NCBI GenBank assembly: GCA_032622095.1
Contig: CP136063.1
Span: 220,239,982-220,303,981 of the forward strand
Length of the DNA: 64,000 bases
Origin: Siphonodentalium dalli
Taxonomy: Eukaryota > Mollusca > Scaphopoda > Gadilida > Siphonodentaliidae
Reading direction: 5' to 3'
Both the position numbers and the translations under genes were made by a program. The notes below the pieces were generated by a model. The model worked only from the letters and a program-made list of their open reading frames with translations. It made no database searches and was not told the origin of the DNA. Below, one piece after another: positions 20,745 to 31,856 of this stretch; positions within the stretch are counted from its first letter, which is position 1; each line of letters opens with the position of its first letter.

Positions 20745-21230
20745 TTTAAAATTTTTTTTTTTTTTTTTTAAATAAACCTTGTTTCTCGTCAAACTATAAG
20801 GATATTCTATTATATATATATATATACAGTATATACTATGTTTACATTCAGCAGCAATTATTTTATATTGAATTTTCAAAAAGAATTTACTTCTATTAAG
20901 ATACATGATTACATGCATTTGTGGTTGCAGATGAATCCAAATATTCAGGAATAAATCTGTTCTGTTCTGAGAGTCGCACGGCCAGGTGAACATGAGATGT
21001 CAACATGATGGCATAGAAGTTGTCTAGACTTTTGCTAGCAATGCCGATAGTATCAATGTTGTCATGTACAGTATTGCGCAACATTGTGACATGGTGCCAT
21101 GAGCCACAGGAGATAGCATTTTTGTGTCCCTTCTTGGAACTCAGATCACTCCAAACTTTCTGGTGCATATTCTGGGTATATTGTCAGATATAAAACTAGT
21201 TTTCTGTCAGAAACTTCAGCAACTGGATAC
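20745..21230 (-). other. Minus-strand 90-codon ORF followed by poly(A): possible retrocopy
   Basis: A minus-strand frame (21168 to 20896) reads MHQKVWSDLSSKKGHKNAIS... and is not low-complexity. About 120 bp after its stop (near 20752-20775, read on the minus strand) is a run of about 19 A. This could be a truncated retrocopy or a retroelement 3' end. I do not recognise the protein and it may be chance. Confidence 0.25.
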
Positions 21231-21376
21231 AAAGGTATTGAGAATACCAACTTTTATCTTGTTTTTAGAATATGGTGCATTATAGAAGGATTTTGAAGAA
21301 AAAAAAAAATTGCCAAAAAAAAAACATTTCCCTGCCTGCCTACCTGGATTATTTTGCTCATGAAATTGTAAACATT

Positions 21377-22540
21377 GTTTTTGTCCCCCGACGTTTCCGT
21401 CGGAGGACTATAGAAATGACCCTCGTCCGTCCGTGCGTCCGTCCGTCCGTCCGTCCGTGCGTCCGAGATTGGGTACCTTCATGGTGTAATCAACTCCTCC
21501 TACAGTTTTAAACGTAGAGATTTGAAACTCTGGGATATTGTTACTAACATGTTGGTGATTTGCAACATCTATATAGCTAATCAAAAATATAATTTTTTCC
21601 ATATTTTTGGGGGGGTTTTCGACTTAGAAAATTTGAAACATTTTTGCCTTTTGGATGAGATTGGGTACCTTCATGGTGTAATCAACTCCTACTACAGTTT
21701 TAAATGTAGAGATTTGAAACTCTGGGATATTGTTCCGAACATGTTGGTGATTTGCAACATCTATATAGCTAATCAAAAATATCATTTTTTCCATATTTTT
21801 GGGGGGGTTTTCGACTTAGAAAATTTGGAACATTTTTGCCTTTTGGATGAGATTGGGTACCTTCATGGTGTAATCAACTCCTCCTACAGTTTTAAATGTA
21901 GAGATTTGAAACTCTGGGATATTGTTCCTAACATGTTGGTGATTTGCAACATCTATATAGCTAATCAAAAATATCATTTTTTCCATATTTTTGGGGGGGT
22001 TTTCGACTTAGAAAATTTGGAACATTTTTGCCTTTTGGATGAGATTGGGTACCTTCATGGTGTAATCAACTCCTCCTACAGTTTTAAATGTAGAGATTTG
22101 AAACTCTGGGATATTGTTCCTAACATGTTGGTGATTTGCAACATCTATATAGCTAATAAAAAATATTATATTTTCCATATTTTTGGGGGGTTTTCGACTT
22201 AGAAAATTTGGAACATTTTTGCCTTTTGGATGAGATTGGGTACCTTCATGGTGTAATCAACTCCTCCTACAGTTTTAAATGTAGAGATTTGAAACTCTGG
22301 GATATTGTTCCTAACATGTTGGTGATTTGCAACATCTATATAGCTAATACAAAAATATCATTTTTTTCGCGTTTGCATGCGTTTGTTCATCGGGTTGTTT
22401 TGTCCAAGAAATTTTGCGGTGGTTTGCAACATCTATATATTGTATAACATTGTTGCAAATAGTATCCTTCTAACAAATCCAATCATGAAGTTTACCACTC
22501 CAGTCGGGGGACATGTGGTCTGCGACCTTTTATTTTTTTT
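21377..22540 (+). mobile_element. tcccccgac element with (TCCG)n and five ~192-bp units
   Basis: Same family as 17719-18640. Head gtcccccgacgtttccgtcg, (tccg)n, five units, tail cagtcgggggacatgtggtc. The 226-codon open frame at 21522-22202 is three 64-codon repeats without a start context or domain, so it is not a gene. Confidence 0.78.
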
Positions 22541-23040
22541 GGCCTTATGGGAAGTATCTTTAGTCTCAAATTAACATTGTTTTTAGTTACTTTTTCCCTT
22601 CTGTTCAGTTTCTATATCCCCTAATTTGCAGAAGATAAAATGCGTAATCAAGGTGACTAATGGGTGAACATCGTCAACTTAACTGGGGAACTTCAATCCC
22701 TTCCTAGGCCTCCCATAGCAGCTTATTTGGGGGTGGGGTGGCTTTACTGGCTTGACTTTTGGCAGTCGTAAGTCGGAATTTTTTTATCCTGTGCCAATGC
22801 ATTCTCTTATATATGCGAGTCGACTTAAATAGGTACTTAAATAGTGATCCAAATAGTATACAAGATAGAATATTGTCAACAACAGGGAGTATTTGCATTA
22901 GCATTTTTTATATATATGGAATTGCGCCACTGGGAGTGCTTTCAAATGACTGCCCAATGATGATGTTGGCAGTTTTCTTTCTAGATTCTAGAGTTATCCT
23001 TCTTTGTTTATCTTCTTTGCCATGGGATCTCAATGAATGC
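22540..23040. other. Intron 4, mixed repeat debris
   Basis: 22560-22730 resembles the interior of family A elements (tttagttactttttccc, ctcccatagcagctta). A half palindromic module (gtgccaatgcattctcttat) is at 22791-22824. No coding sequence seen. Confidence 0.5.
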
Positions 23041-23046
23041 CAAGCT

Positions 23047-23528
23047 TGTGTTCTAATTTTCTTTTTTCTTTGAAAAATATGTTAATATGGCTGCCCTTAA
23101 GGGGTACTGTACATTAAATCGGGCCATGGGGCCATCTCCTTTTATACTCAACAGAATATATGCAATAATAAATTCATTTTCATTATAATTACCATGCTTT
23201 TTGCATCTTCATATAGCACACAAGTGTATTTTGGACTGATACATGGCTCAAATTCATTCATTGTTGCATATATATAAATGGTCAGATTTAGTGTACCCTT
23301 GACCATTTATATATATGCAACAATGAATGAGTTTGAGCCATGTATTAGTCCAAAATACACTCGTGTGCTATATGAAGATGCAAAAAGCATGGTAGTTATA
23401 ATGAAAATGAATATATTCTGTTGAGTATAAAAGGAGATGGCCCCATGGCCCGATTTAATGTACAGTACCCCTTTAAGGGCAGCCATATTGACAAATTTTT
23501 CAAAGAAAAAAAATCACTAAGAACACAT
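23047..23528. mobile_element. Long foldback element (~480 bp)
   Basis: Almost entirely one inverted repeat: left arm tgtgttct...ctttgaaaaatatgttaata tggctgccctt..., right arm ...aagggcagccatattgacaa..ttttcaaag...agaacaca, with a short centre near 23281-23308. It ends 60 bp before KANK exon 5. No coding capacity. Confidence 0.8.
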
Positions 23529-23588
23529 GCAGAAGACTATACCCTTTGGAAATTTAAAGCTAATTTTGTTTTGCGTAATCTTTGTTAG

Positions 23589-23676
23589 GTTTGAGTTGCC
23601 AAAAGAGCTACAGTCAGCCTGCGATGTGCTAAATAATTATCTCGAGGATTCTACGACGGTCCAAACTAAGGAACTG
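23589..23676 (+). CDS. KANK: KANK coding exon 5
   Basis: This 88-nt exon encodes residues 1347-1376, FELPKELQSACDVLNNYLED and a short remainder, matching the helical segment that precedes the ankyrin domain in KANK proteins. The acceptor is TTTGTTAG and the donor GTGAGA at 23677. Phase enters with one base and leaves at 0. A long foldback element (23047-23528) ends about 60 bp upstream, and a TTAA MITE begins 43 nt after the exon. Confidence 0.88.
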
Positions 23677-23718
23677 GTGAGACTTAACATTTATGTTGGT
23701 CACAATCGTACTAAATAT

Positions 23719-23925
23719 TTAACCCTTTCATGATGGGAGCTGCGCCCTGCAGCATTAAAGATCCTGTGCCAATACATTCTCTTATATATGCAGGTCTCCC
23801 ATAGGGAGCCTTCAATTATATAAGAGAATGCACTGGCTTACAAGGTCAAAGTAAATATTGTTACGCTAATATATTCTCTTATATAGGCGAGGCTCCCTGT
23901 GGGAGACTCACATATCTAATTAGCC
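23719..23925 (+). mobile_element. TTAA-family MITE, right end lost
   Basis: TTAA-CCCTTTcatgatgggagctg; first module complete, second module breaks off at 23915. Confidence 0.6.
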
Positions 23926-24388
23926 ACGTAGTACATTCATTAAAACGGATATACAGTATAGTGAAGGACCCAAGGTTACCAAATGTTATGCGAAAAATAA
24001 CTATTCTACCAGTATATGCATATAAACAACAATCTTTGATTTGAAATTGAGAACAATAATAGATTTCCCAACATTTTATTATGGGATCAATTCTTCTGAA
24101 TTGTCATTAAGACAGGTTTTCGTTTTCATTTTTACTGTTTATTCACTATATTAACGACCATATATTGTTTTAAATATATAGTCTGACCATACTTACCATT
24201 ACTTACCGTACAACACCTAAACAACTGTTCATTTGAACATTCGTTTATTGCTTTTATGGAAATAATTGGAGCAGCCGGGTTTTTTTGCCGACGCCTATTG
24301 TGAACAAATAATCCAAATATCGGCCGATTCTGATTGCCGTTCCAGCTAATCTGTTCATCACTAATAACTGAGCCTTGATTTTTTGCAG
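23926..24388. other. Intron 5, 3' part
   Basis: AT-rich intron with no recognised feature except the exon-6 acceptor. Confidence 0.5.
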
Positions 24389-24538
24389 AATGCTAGCCTG
24401 AATGTGATACAACACGAGTGGTTCAAGATATCTAGTCATAAGTTATCCAACCCACACCAAGTGGAGGATTATCTCACTTGCTTCAATGAGGTTTCGAAGA
24501 GGTTGCTTCAGTACATTGTGAACCTAACGGATGCCAAT
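24389..24538 (+). CDS. KANK: KANK coding exon 6
   Basis: Fifty codons, residues 1377-1426, phase 0 at both ends. The acceptor is TTTTTTGCAG, the donor GTGAGT. It contains VIQHEWFKISSHK and YIVNLTDAN, which match the conserved pre-ankyrin segment of KANK proteins (vertebrate form LQHEWFRVSSQK). It packs against the ankyrin repeats in known KANK structures, so it is probably part of the KIF21A-binding unit. A TTAA MITE starts 15 nt after the exon end. Confidence 0.93.
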
Positions 24539-24553
24539 GTGAGTATAGGAGTG

Positions 24554-24800
24554 TTAACCCTTTCATGATGGGAGCTGCGCTGGTGCAGCATTAAAAATAA
24601 TGTGCAGTGCATTCTCTTATATATGCGAGTCTCCCGTAGGGAGCCTCACATATATAAGAGAATGCACTGGCTTAAAAGGTCAAGGTAAATATTGTTGTCA
24701 GACCAATGTGTTCTCTGATATATGCGAGGCTGCCAATATTTAAGAGAATATATAAGAGAATGCATTGGCAAAGGGTTTTCGCAAAATGCTCCAGTCATGG
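24554..24800 (+). mobile_element. TTAA-family MITE 13 nt after the exon-6 donor GT
   Basis: TTAA-CCCTTTcatgatgggagctg, two palindromic modules, right end tgctccagtcatgga. The element leaves GTGAGT intact. Confidence 0.7.
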
Positions 24801-24869
24801 ATTAAGGTAATTCAATTCCATTGCGTACATTGCATGTGTTGCATTGAAATTGAAATACTGACAATAACA

Positions 24870-25168
24870 CTAACGCGTTTATATCCCTGCGATGTGTTTG
24901 TTATACTAACGCGTTTATATCCCTGCGATGTGTTCGTTATCCCTGTGATGTGTTCGTTATCCCTGCGATGTGTTCGTTATCCCTGCGATGTGTTCGTTAT
25001 ACTAACGCGTTTATATCCCTGCGATGTGTTCGTTATACTAACGCGTTTATATCCCTGCGATGTGTTCGTTATCCCTGCGATGTGTTCGTTATCCCTGCGA
25101 TGTGTTCGTTATCCCTGCGATGTGTTCGTTATACTAACGCGTTTATATCCCTGCGATGTGTTCGTTAT
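24870..25168 (+). repeat. Composite minisatellite (20- and 34-bp units)
   Basis: The short unit ccctgcgatgtgttcgttat is repeated, with an optional insert actaacgcgtttat before some copies, giving 20- and 34-bp units in a non-regular order (about 12 short units, 6 inserts). Confidence 0.9.
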
Positions 25169-25349
25169 ATTTGATCAGTTAATGCACACGAGAGATTTTA
25201 TTTTCAACACAATGCTTGCCACAACGCATACCTAATATGGTAGTTAACAGTTAGCAGACGATAATCCATAGTGCATGCTTCCATCTTGTGGGCTCCCTGT
25301 GTGTTATTGAGTCCCTTTAAATTGACGGAATCCATCTTTAATTCTACAG

Positions 25350-25562
25350 GGAAACACAACGATGCACTACACGATGTCGCACGGTAACTACGAGGTAGCC
25401 GGTCTTCTGCTTGATGCCGGCGTGTGTGACCTCAGCAAACAAAACAAGGCAGGATACACTGCTATCATGTCGGCTGCGTTGGCCAACATACAGACTCGTG
25501 AGCAAGAAGACGTCATTCGGCGATTGTTCGAGGCCGGTCCATGTGATGTTAAAGCAGCACAG
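25350..25562 (+). CDS. KANK: KANK coding exon 7: ankyrin repeats 1-2
   Basis: Seventy-one codons, residues 1427-1497, phase 0 both sides. The acceptor is ATTCTACAG, the donor GTATGT at 25563. Ankyrin repeat 1 begins GNTTMHYTMSHGNYEVAGLL, and repeat 2 has AGYTAIMSAALA with the extended helix (REQEDVIRRLFEAG) typical of the second KANK repeat. A TTAA-family element begins about 14 nt into the intron. Confidence 0.95.
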
Positions 25563-25576
25563 GTATGTCAATAAGA

Positions 25577-25780
25577 AATCCCTTTCTATACTAAATGGAT
25601 TCCCCCATTCAGTTGGAAAATTATATATTGGAATGGTCTATTATTTAGTTGGAGGGGTGTTCAAGAGAAATGAGCAGACGACAGAAAGACGAAATGATGA
25701 TTGACGTGCAGAAGGGTTGCTATTCATTGTTTGGGAAATGTTCCATCTGGTCGTTTGTTGAACTTATTATCTGCCCATTT
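25577..25780 (+). mobile_element. TTAA family D element, decayed, after exon 7
   Basis: atCCCTTTctatactaaatgg begins 14 nt after the exon-7 end; attggaatggtctattattt, tttgttgaacttattatctg. Confidence 0.6.
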
Positions 25781-26219
25781 CTACTCGTTAATGATCTGTA
25801 TATTTTGTGTCTGTACGAACATTTGAGCTGGTAACTCGGGCATGGATCAGTAGATTAAGTTATGCTTTGGTACGGCGATAGCTCAGCATGCGGTGAAGGT
25901 ACCCACATACTACAGGTTTTATTTTTGCCAGAGTTACAGCTCTTGTTATACTTGGAAATTTCTGAATATTGTGTCTGTACGAACATTTCAGATTATAACT
26001 TGAGCATGGATCATCGGATTACCCTCCAAACCATAACAGTTACCATGTCATCCAATGAATTCCTTGTCTCATAAAGCATTTTTGGGATAATGGTTGACAA
26101 AGTCTTGTTAAATCCCAAAAATTGGATCAAGAAATATCAAAATCAGGCTAAAAAGATGTGTCACAAACGGGCAAAAGTAAATAAGACTCAGACTAAGCTC
26201 ACCTTTCTTAGGTAACAGG
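25780..26219. other. Intron 7, no gene seen
   Basis: Resembles decayed cgcccgttt- or sugar-rich repeats (tctgtacgaacatttgagct and tctgtacgaacatttcagat occur twice). Nothing coding. Confidence 0.4.
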
Positions 26220-26221
26220 TA

Positions 26222-26456
26222 CAGTAATGCCCTAATTAATCGACTCCTTAACCACAGCAGAATTATGGGTAACTTTTCAGGATTTAGTCGGAAATATGGT
26301 TTGTTGCCATTCATCGGAAAGCTCTCCCCATCGGAAAGCTCTCCTCTCGGGGAGAGCTTTCCGATGAATGGCAACAAACCATATTTCCGACTAAATCCTG
26401 AAAAGTTACCCATAATTCTGCTGTGGTTAAGGAGTCGATTAATTAAGGCATTACTG
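26222..26456. mobile_element. Tc1/mariner-like hairpin MITE, family E copy 2
   Basis: TA-CAGTAATGCCCTAATTAATC...GATTAATTAAGGCATTACTG-TA; nearly perfect arms, short centre with gagagctttccgat duplicated. Confidence 0.85.
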
Positions 26457-26550
26457 TAACATTAGAATCTACTTGTCGAACAGATAGAGTTACCTGTCAG
26501 TGACAGGTGGACATGTGAACATTTTTTAGCCCTGCTCTATTGTTAAGTGA

Positions 26551-27055
<505 letters not shown>

Positions 27056-27057
27056 TA

Positions 27058-27269
27058 CAGTAATGCCCTAAATAATCGACTCCTTAACAACAGCAGAATT
27101 ATGGGTAAATTTTCAGGATTTATTCGGAAATATGGCTTGTTGCCATTCATCGGAAAGCTCTCACTGAGAGCTTTCCGATGACTGGCAACAAGCCATATTT
27201 CCGACTAAATCCTGAAAACTTACCCATAATTCTGCTGTGGTTAAGGAGTCGATTATTATGGCATTACTG
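27058..27269. mobile_element. Tc1/mariner-like hairpin MITE, family E copy 3
   Basis: TA-CAGTAATGCCCTAAATAATC...GATTATTATGGCATTACTG-TA. Confidence 0.82.
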
Positions 27270-27289
27270 TAGCTGTGTGGTATAATATT

Positions 27290-27535
27290 GAATAATGGTA
27301 CATTTAGGATATAAACATACTCTGTTGAGTTGGATATTCGGGGAATCGAAAACTTTTTTCATGCTCGAATCCCTGAAAATATCCAACGAAACAGGGTATG
27401 TTTATCTCTATTGTAATTCAAGCCACCAAAAACTTTATGAAATGTGATTTTTATCAGTATTACTCGACCAATCAGAATGCATGTTTTAGCAACAAATATT
27501 CAACTTGAATTACAATTGGAAATGAAGACCTGATT
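27290..27535. repeat. Inverted repeat in intron 8
   Basis: ataaacatactctgttgagttggatattc and its near complement gaaaatatccaacgaaacagggtatgttta are about 60 bp apart; probably a decayed hairpin element. Confidence 0.5.
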
Positions 27536-27544
27536 CTTGAAAAT

Positions 27545-27980
27545 ATGGTGCCGGACATTTGCAAAATGAGGTCCCCAGAGGGTGAATTTAGTGACGCTAC
27601 CCACACACAGCAGGCAAGCATCAACAAATTCATCCTCTGGGGACCTCATTCTGTATGGGAGACCTAGACTCAGATTTATGTTCCCAGATGGTGAATATTG
27701 TGATGTTCACCTATTGGGTACCTCGATTATGCAATGTGTCATCTGCCAATTTGGGAGTATAGAGAAACTGAACTAAAAAAAGAAAAAAAATCTTTATGAA
27801 GAAGTTTCTAAAGAAACTAAAAAAACTTGTTAATTTGAGAAGGTAAGGCCTGGACAGAAAGAGGTCCCCATAGGATGGATTTAGTTATGCTAGTCCACTG
27901 TGTTATGTAGCATCACTAAATTCACCCTCTGGAGACCACATTCTTCAAATGTCCGGCACCATATTTTCAGGTCTTGTACA
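27545..27980. mobile_element. hAT-like MITE family A variant
   Basis: gaaaatatggtgccggacat / atgtccggcaccatattttc ends with the gaatgaggtccccagagggt hairpins and the 'gtacctcgattatgcaatgt' interior. Confidence 0.6.
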
Positions 27981-28139
27981 TTTGGAAATGATTCGCCTAC
28001 TCCGATAAATGAAATAATTCATGAATGTTTTATAGGTAACCTACAGGGAGCCTCACACAGATGGAAGCATGCACTATGGAGTGTCATCTGCTCCAGTCTA
28101 TGTGGGGCTCCCTATGGGTTCATTCACTTATGTTATTAA

Positions 28140-28240
28140 AATGAAGACCTGGAATGATGAACGATTCTTGCATGAGGGCCAGCATAAATAAATTCACCCT
28201 CTGGGGACCTCATTCTGCCTGGAAATGAAGACCTGGAATA
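28140..28240 (+). repeat. Small tandem duplication with family A fragment
   Basis: aatgaagacctggaat-aggaacg...ttgcatgagggc twice, enclosing ttcaccctctggggacctca. Confidence 0.5.
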
Positions 28241-28489
28241 AGGAACGTTGCATGAGGGCATGTGGTTTTATTGCTGGTAATCAAATGTTATTCTTTTAAC
28301 ATAGTAACAGTATGGTTGGTCTTCATTATTCGTCATGAAAATAAATTAAACGCGGGTGTCTATATATATGATCTGTAACATTATCTGCTTGAGATCGTTG
28401 AGCTTGACGCTTCAGTATTGTACAGGTCACACATCCTGAATTAACTATATTATAATTTAACTACTATAGGTGGATATGGCCATTCCTAT

Positions 28490-28690
28490 TTAACACATCC
28501 AGGACTTGGAGATTCCCGAAATTTTGCAAAAACCAGATGCAAATGCATTCTCTTATATATGAGAGTCTCCCAGCTTCACATTTGTAAGAGAATACATTGG
28601 CCTAACTATATTTACCTTGACCTTGTAAGCCAGTGCAATCTTTTATATATGTGATGCTCCCTATGGGTGCTTGCGTTTCATGACCTATAT
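28490..28690 (-). mobile_element. TTAA-family MITE, decayed
   Basis: gatgcaaatgcattctctta, attcacattt-type second arm, taagccagtgcaatctttta. Both ends decayed. Confidence 0.5.
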
Positions 28691-29485
28691 TTAAAGGGGT
28701 CTATAATCATTCATTTTATTCATTTCCATGAACGGACCGTTGTGGCTACATACAAATGTCAATTGGAGAGGTAGATTATGTCACTTTGAGTTAAAGTGGT
28801 CATGTTATCTGGAGCCTGACAATATAAATGTGGCTATGCATCAAGAATCGCCTCCCGATAGTTTTCACGAAATCAGAGAAAATCTTAGTTTTGTGTAGCC
28901 ATATCTCAACTATAATAGTTAAATTTAAATAGTTGAATTCACAATAGCCTTTTTCATAATTGAAGCTTCAAGTTAGAGATTGCTACGTCATAAATCTGTT
29001 AGGTTTGATTAGAAATGATGGATGTTTTGTTCTTTAAATGGAAAACTATAGGTGGTATATTCCTCATGATAAATCCCAGGCAGGAAAATTTAATTTTCAG
29101 ACCGTATTATATTAAACAAAATTCTCTTTTTTTCTTGATTCTTCTTATAAAAATTTAATAAACTGAAGCTTTCTCGATCACACATAAGGTTATATATTCA
29201 CTAGGGTGTATACACTACTAATATCGCTTCAGGTGAGAGTTAAACAAACTAACTGCACTTTTATTTCTCACCAGGTACCACTTATAGTTTTCCATTATAT
29301 CTTAGTAATGTGGAACGGGTCACTATCTCAACGATATTTAAATTTTTTTTTTATTTTTTTTTTATTTTTTTTTTTGGAACATTTTCTGACTTAATTTAGT
29401 TACATTTTGGAAAGTTGGTGACAATATATACTATATTGCAACAGGGATGCTGAAGGGAAGGGATGGGGGCAGGGATCAGCCTAGA
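28690..29485. other. Intron 8, no feature recognised
   Basis: AT-rich intron with a T-rich stretch at 29341-29375 (ttttttttt-attt repeats). No coding sequence. Confidence 0.5.
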
Positions 29486-29489
29486 GGGT

Positions 29490-29625
29490 GACTTGGGAGA
29501 CTAGGACCAGCCTAGAGGGCTACTTGGGAGACAGGGACCCGCCTATATGGTGACTTGGGAGACTTCTCCCTAAAATGTGTCACTTCTCCATATTTGTGTC
29601 CCAGGGAGAATTGACTTCTCTCTCA
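29490..29625. repeat. gggagaagt-type repeat
   Basis: cctagagggtgacttgggag units followed by gacttctccctaaaatgtgtcacttctcc. Inverse orientation to 6208-6390. Confidence 0.55.
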
Positions 29626-29630
29626 TATAA

Positions 29631-29843
29631 CAGTAATGCTCTAAGTAATCGACTTCTTAATCACAGCAGAATTATGGGTAACTTTTCAGGATTTAGTCGG
29701 AAATATGGCTTGTTGCCATTCATCGGAAAGCTCTCGCCGAGAGCTTTCCGATGAATGGCAACAAGCCATATTTCCGACTAAATCCTGAAAAGTTACCCAT
29801 AATTCTGCTATGGTTAAGAGGTCGATTAATTAGAGCATTACTG
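29631..29843. mobile_element. Tc1/mariner-like hairpin MITE, family E copy 4
   Basis: CAGTAATGCTCTAAGTAATC...GATTAATTAGAGCATTACTG-TA; the left flank reads AA instead of TA. Confidence 0.82.
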
Positions 29844-30389
29844 TACCAGTATGCATATGTCCCATCTGCACATTTAAAGTATATTTACTGATGATAATAT
29901 TGTTCTTACTCAGTATAATGGTTTTATAAATGGGATCTTGTTGGTTTTATAAAGTGTTGCATAATACTTATTGGATCATAAAACGGTGATGATGTTGGGC
30001 CGTAAATTGAACTTCAGTCATTGTTACTTCTCCCTGATAACAGTCCACTTCTCCCTATAACCAGACAGGGAGAAGTGACTTCTCCCAGTTTGAAACATCC
30101 AGGCTGGTCCCTGTGTTGAAAGCATCATAATTATGGTGCCTAATTTGTCATATAGTACTATATGGTGTCTATAAATAGAAACCATAACCGAAGCATGAGA
30201 TTTTGACCCGTTCATACCTAGTAACACTTCTCACAATTTCAGTTCTTAAGTTCTTACTTTCTTCCAATTTGTGCTTGCTTTCTGTCTTCATTTCGTCAGT
30301 GTATTCTTTTCTTTTATTTGAGTTCATATTTCTCCTGGAAAAAAATATAAAAACAGAAAACAAGGACATGGCTCCATTTACAGCACCAT

Positions 30390-30770
30390 GTGATATAGCC
30401 CTGGTGCTTAAATTTACAGCGAGACGTCATTCCCCGTAAGGTTGATATAGCCCTGGTACTTAAATTTACAGCGAGATGTCATTCCCCGCAAGGTGAACAT
30501 AGCCCTGGTGCTTAAATTTACAGCGAGACGTCATGCCCCTTAAGGTGAACATAGCCCTGGTGCTTAAATTTACAGTGTAACGTCATTCCCAGTGAGGTGG
30601 ATATAGCCCTGGTACTTAAATTTACAGCGTGCTATTTACAGCGTGACGTCATTCCCCATAAGGTGGATATCACCCTGGTACGTAAATTTACGGCGTGACG
30701 TCATTCCCCATAAGGTGGATATCACCCTGGTACGTAAATTTACAGTGTGACATCATTCCCTGTAAGTTGA
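30390..30770 (+). repeat. ~60-bp tandem array containing CRE-like sites
   Basis: About seven units of agccctggtgcttaaattta + cagcgagacgtcattccccg + taaggtggatat. Two units carry a perfect TGACGTCA (30644-30651, 30696-30703); others have agacgtca or taacgtca. Confidence 0.85.
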
Positions 30771-30789
30771 TGACCTTAGACACATGTAA

Positions 30790-30936
30790 ACACTTCTTTA
30801 AGGAATAATCTCTTGTTTCCAAATATAATTACACAGTTTAAAGACATTTGCCTCACAAACTTATAAGTTTGTGTTTCGGCAAATGTTTTAAACTGTGAAA
30901 TTATATTTGGAAATGGAGATTATTCCTTTAATTAAA
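30790..30936. repeat. Hairpin (~145 bp)
   Basis: tttaaggaataatct...ccaaatataatt.cacagtttaaa against tttaaactgtgaaattatatttgg...agattattcctttaa, with an inner cctcacaaacttataagttt loop. Confidence 0.75.
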
Positions 30937-31627
30937 TCTCAACAGGATTTATCAACACAAAATGCATTATGAGTTGGATACGTCATTAACAATTGGTCAA
31001 TTATTGCGAAATTGCTGCGATGTCTCATGACGTCATAGCGATATGGTGACGTCATACTGTAGATTTAAGTTTCAAGGCTATATTTACAGTGCTGTAGATG
31101 AGGACATTTAATAAAAAAAGGCGATTACAAATAATGGTTTTGGAGGATAACTACTGGGGTTATAACCAGCCTACATAATTAGACTTGTAACAGGGTTCCC
31201 GCGGGTCCTTGAAAACCCTTGAACACCCTTGAATATGAAAATCCATATTCAAGGCCCTTGAAAACCCTTGTATTTCACCAAACTCCTTGAAAACCCTTGA
31301 ATAATAGACATGTAAACACCCTTGAAAAGTTGGCAAAGCCTTGAATTTGCAGTCCGTTATGATCGCGGAATAAGGCACAATTACCCAGCGATTGGCAGAA
31401 CAATAATTACGTACTAGTATGGTAAAATTGTGGAGTATTTACGGTAATTCCTGGTAAAACCGGCGATCGACTTCCGCTTTGTTTTAATCTTTGGTTGAGT
31501 TCCATTACAGTTTGTTTGCGGCTCTGTGATTGGGTAAGAACCGAACAGCTTTTGTTTCGATGTATCTAATTAGTCACAAGTGCATTCCCACACGAAATAA
31601 AAAAATATCTTGCATTAAAATGAAAGT

Positions 31628-31801
31628 ATGCCAGGTGGTAAATGCTGATTCCAAACTTCGTGGCGAACAAAATTCGAGTGGGCAGAGTCCGTGGAAGGCC
31701 AAGCATGCCAGGCCCGATGTCGACTGTGCTTAAAAATAATAGATGTTGCCAATATGGGGGAGTATGCCTTAGTTTCCCATTCCAACGGCGAAAAAGACAT
31801 C
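31628..31801 (+). pseudogene. hAT transposase remnant, N-terminal zinc finger
   Basis: The frame reads MPGGKC, a TGA at 31646-31648, then FQTSWRTKFEWAESVEG...CRLC...VANMGEYALVSHSNGEK. The C-x2-C, M-G-x-x-A-L-x-S-H and K pattern is that of the BED-like finger at the start of many animal hAT transposases. The internal stop shows it is dead. Confidence 0.65.
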
Positions 31802-31856
31802 CCGAGAAATCAACAACACCGTTCCACTGACTCACTTCACTGGAAGATCAAACACT

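Noticed and set aside
21522-22202. 226-codon frame with periodic 'CNIYIAN' and 'FHIFGG' strings
   Set aside because: It reads a 192-bp tandem unit of a repeat element that also occurs at 17.7 kb with frameshifts.
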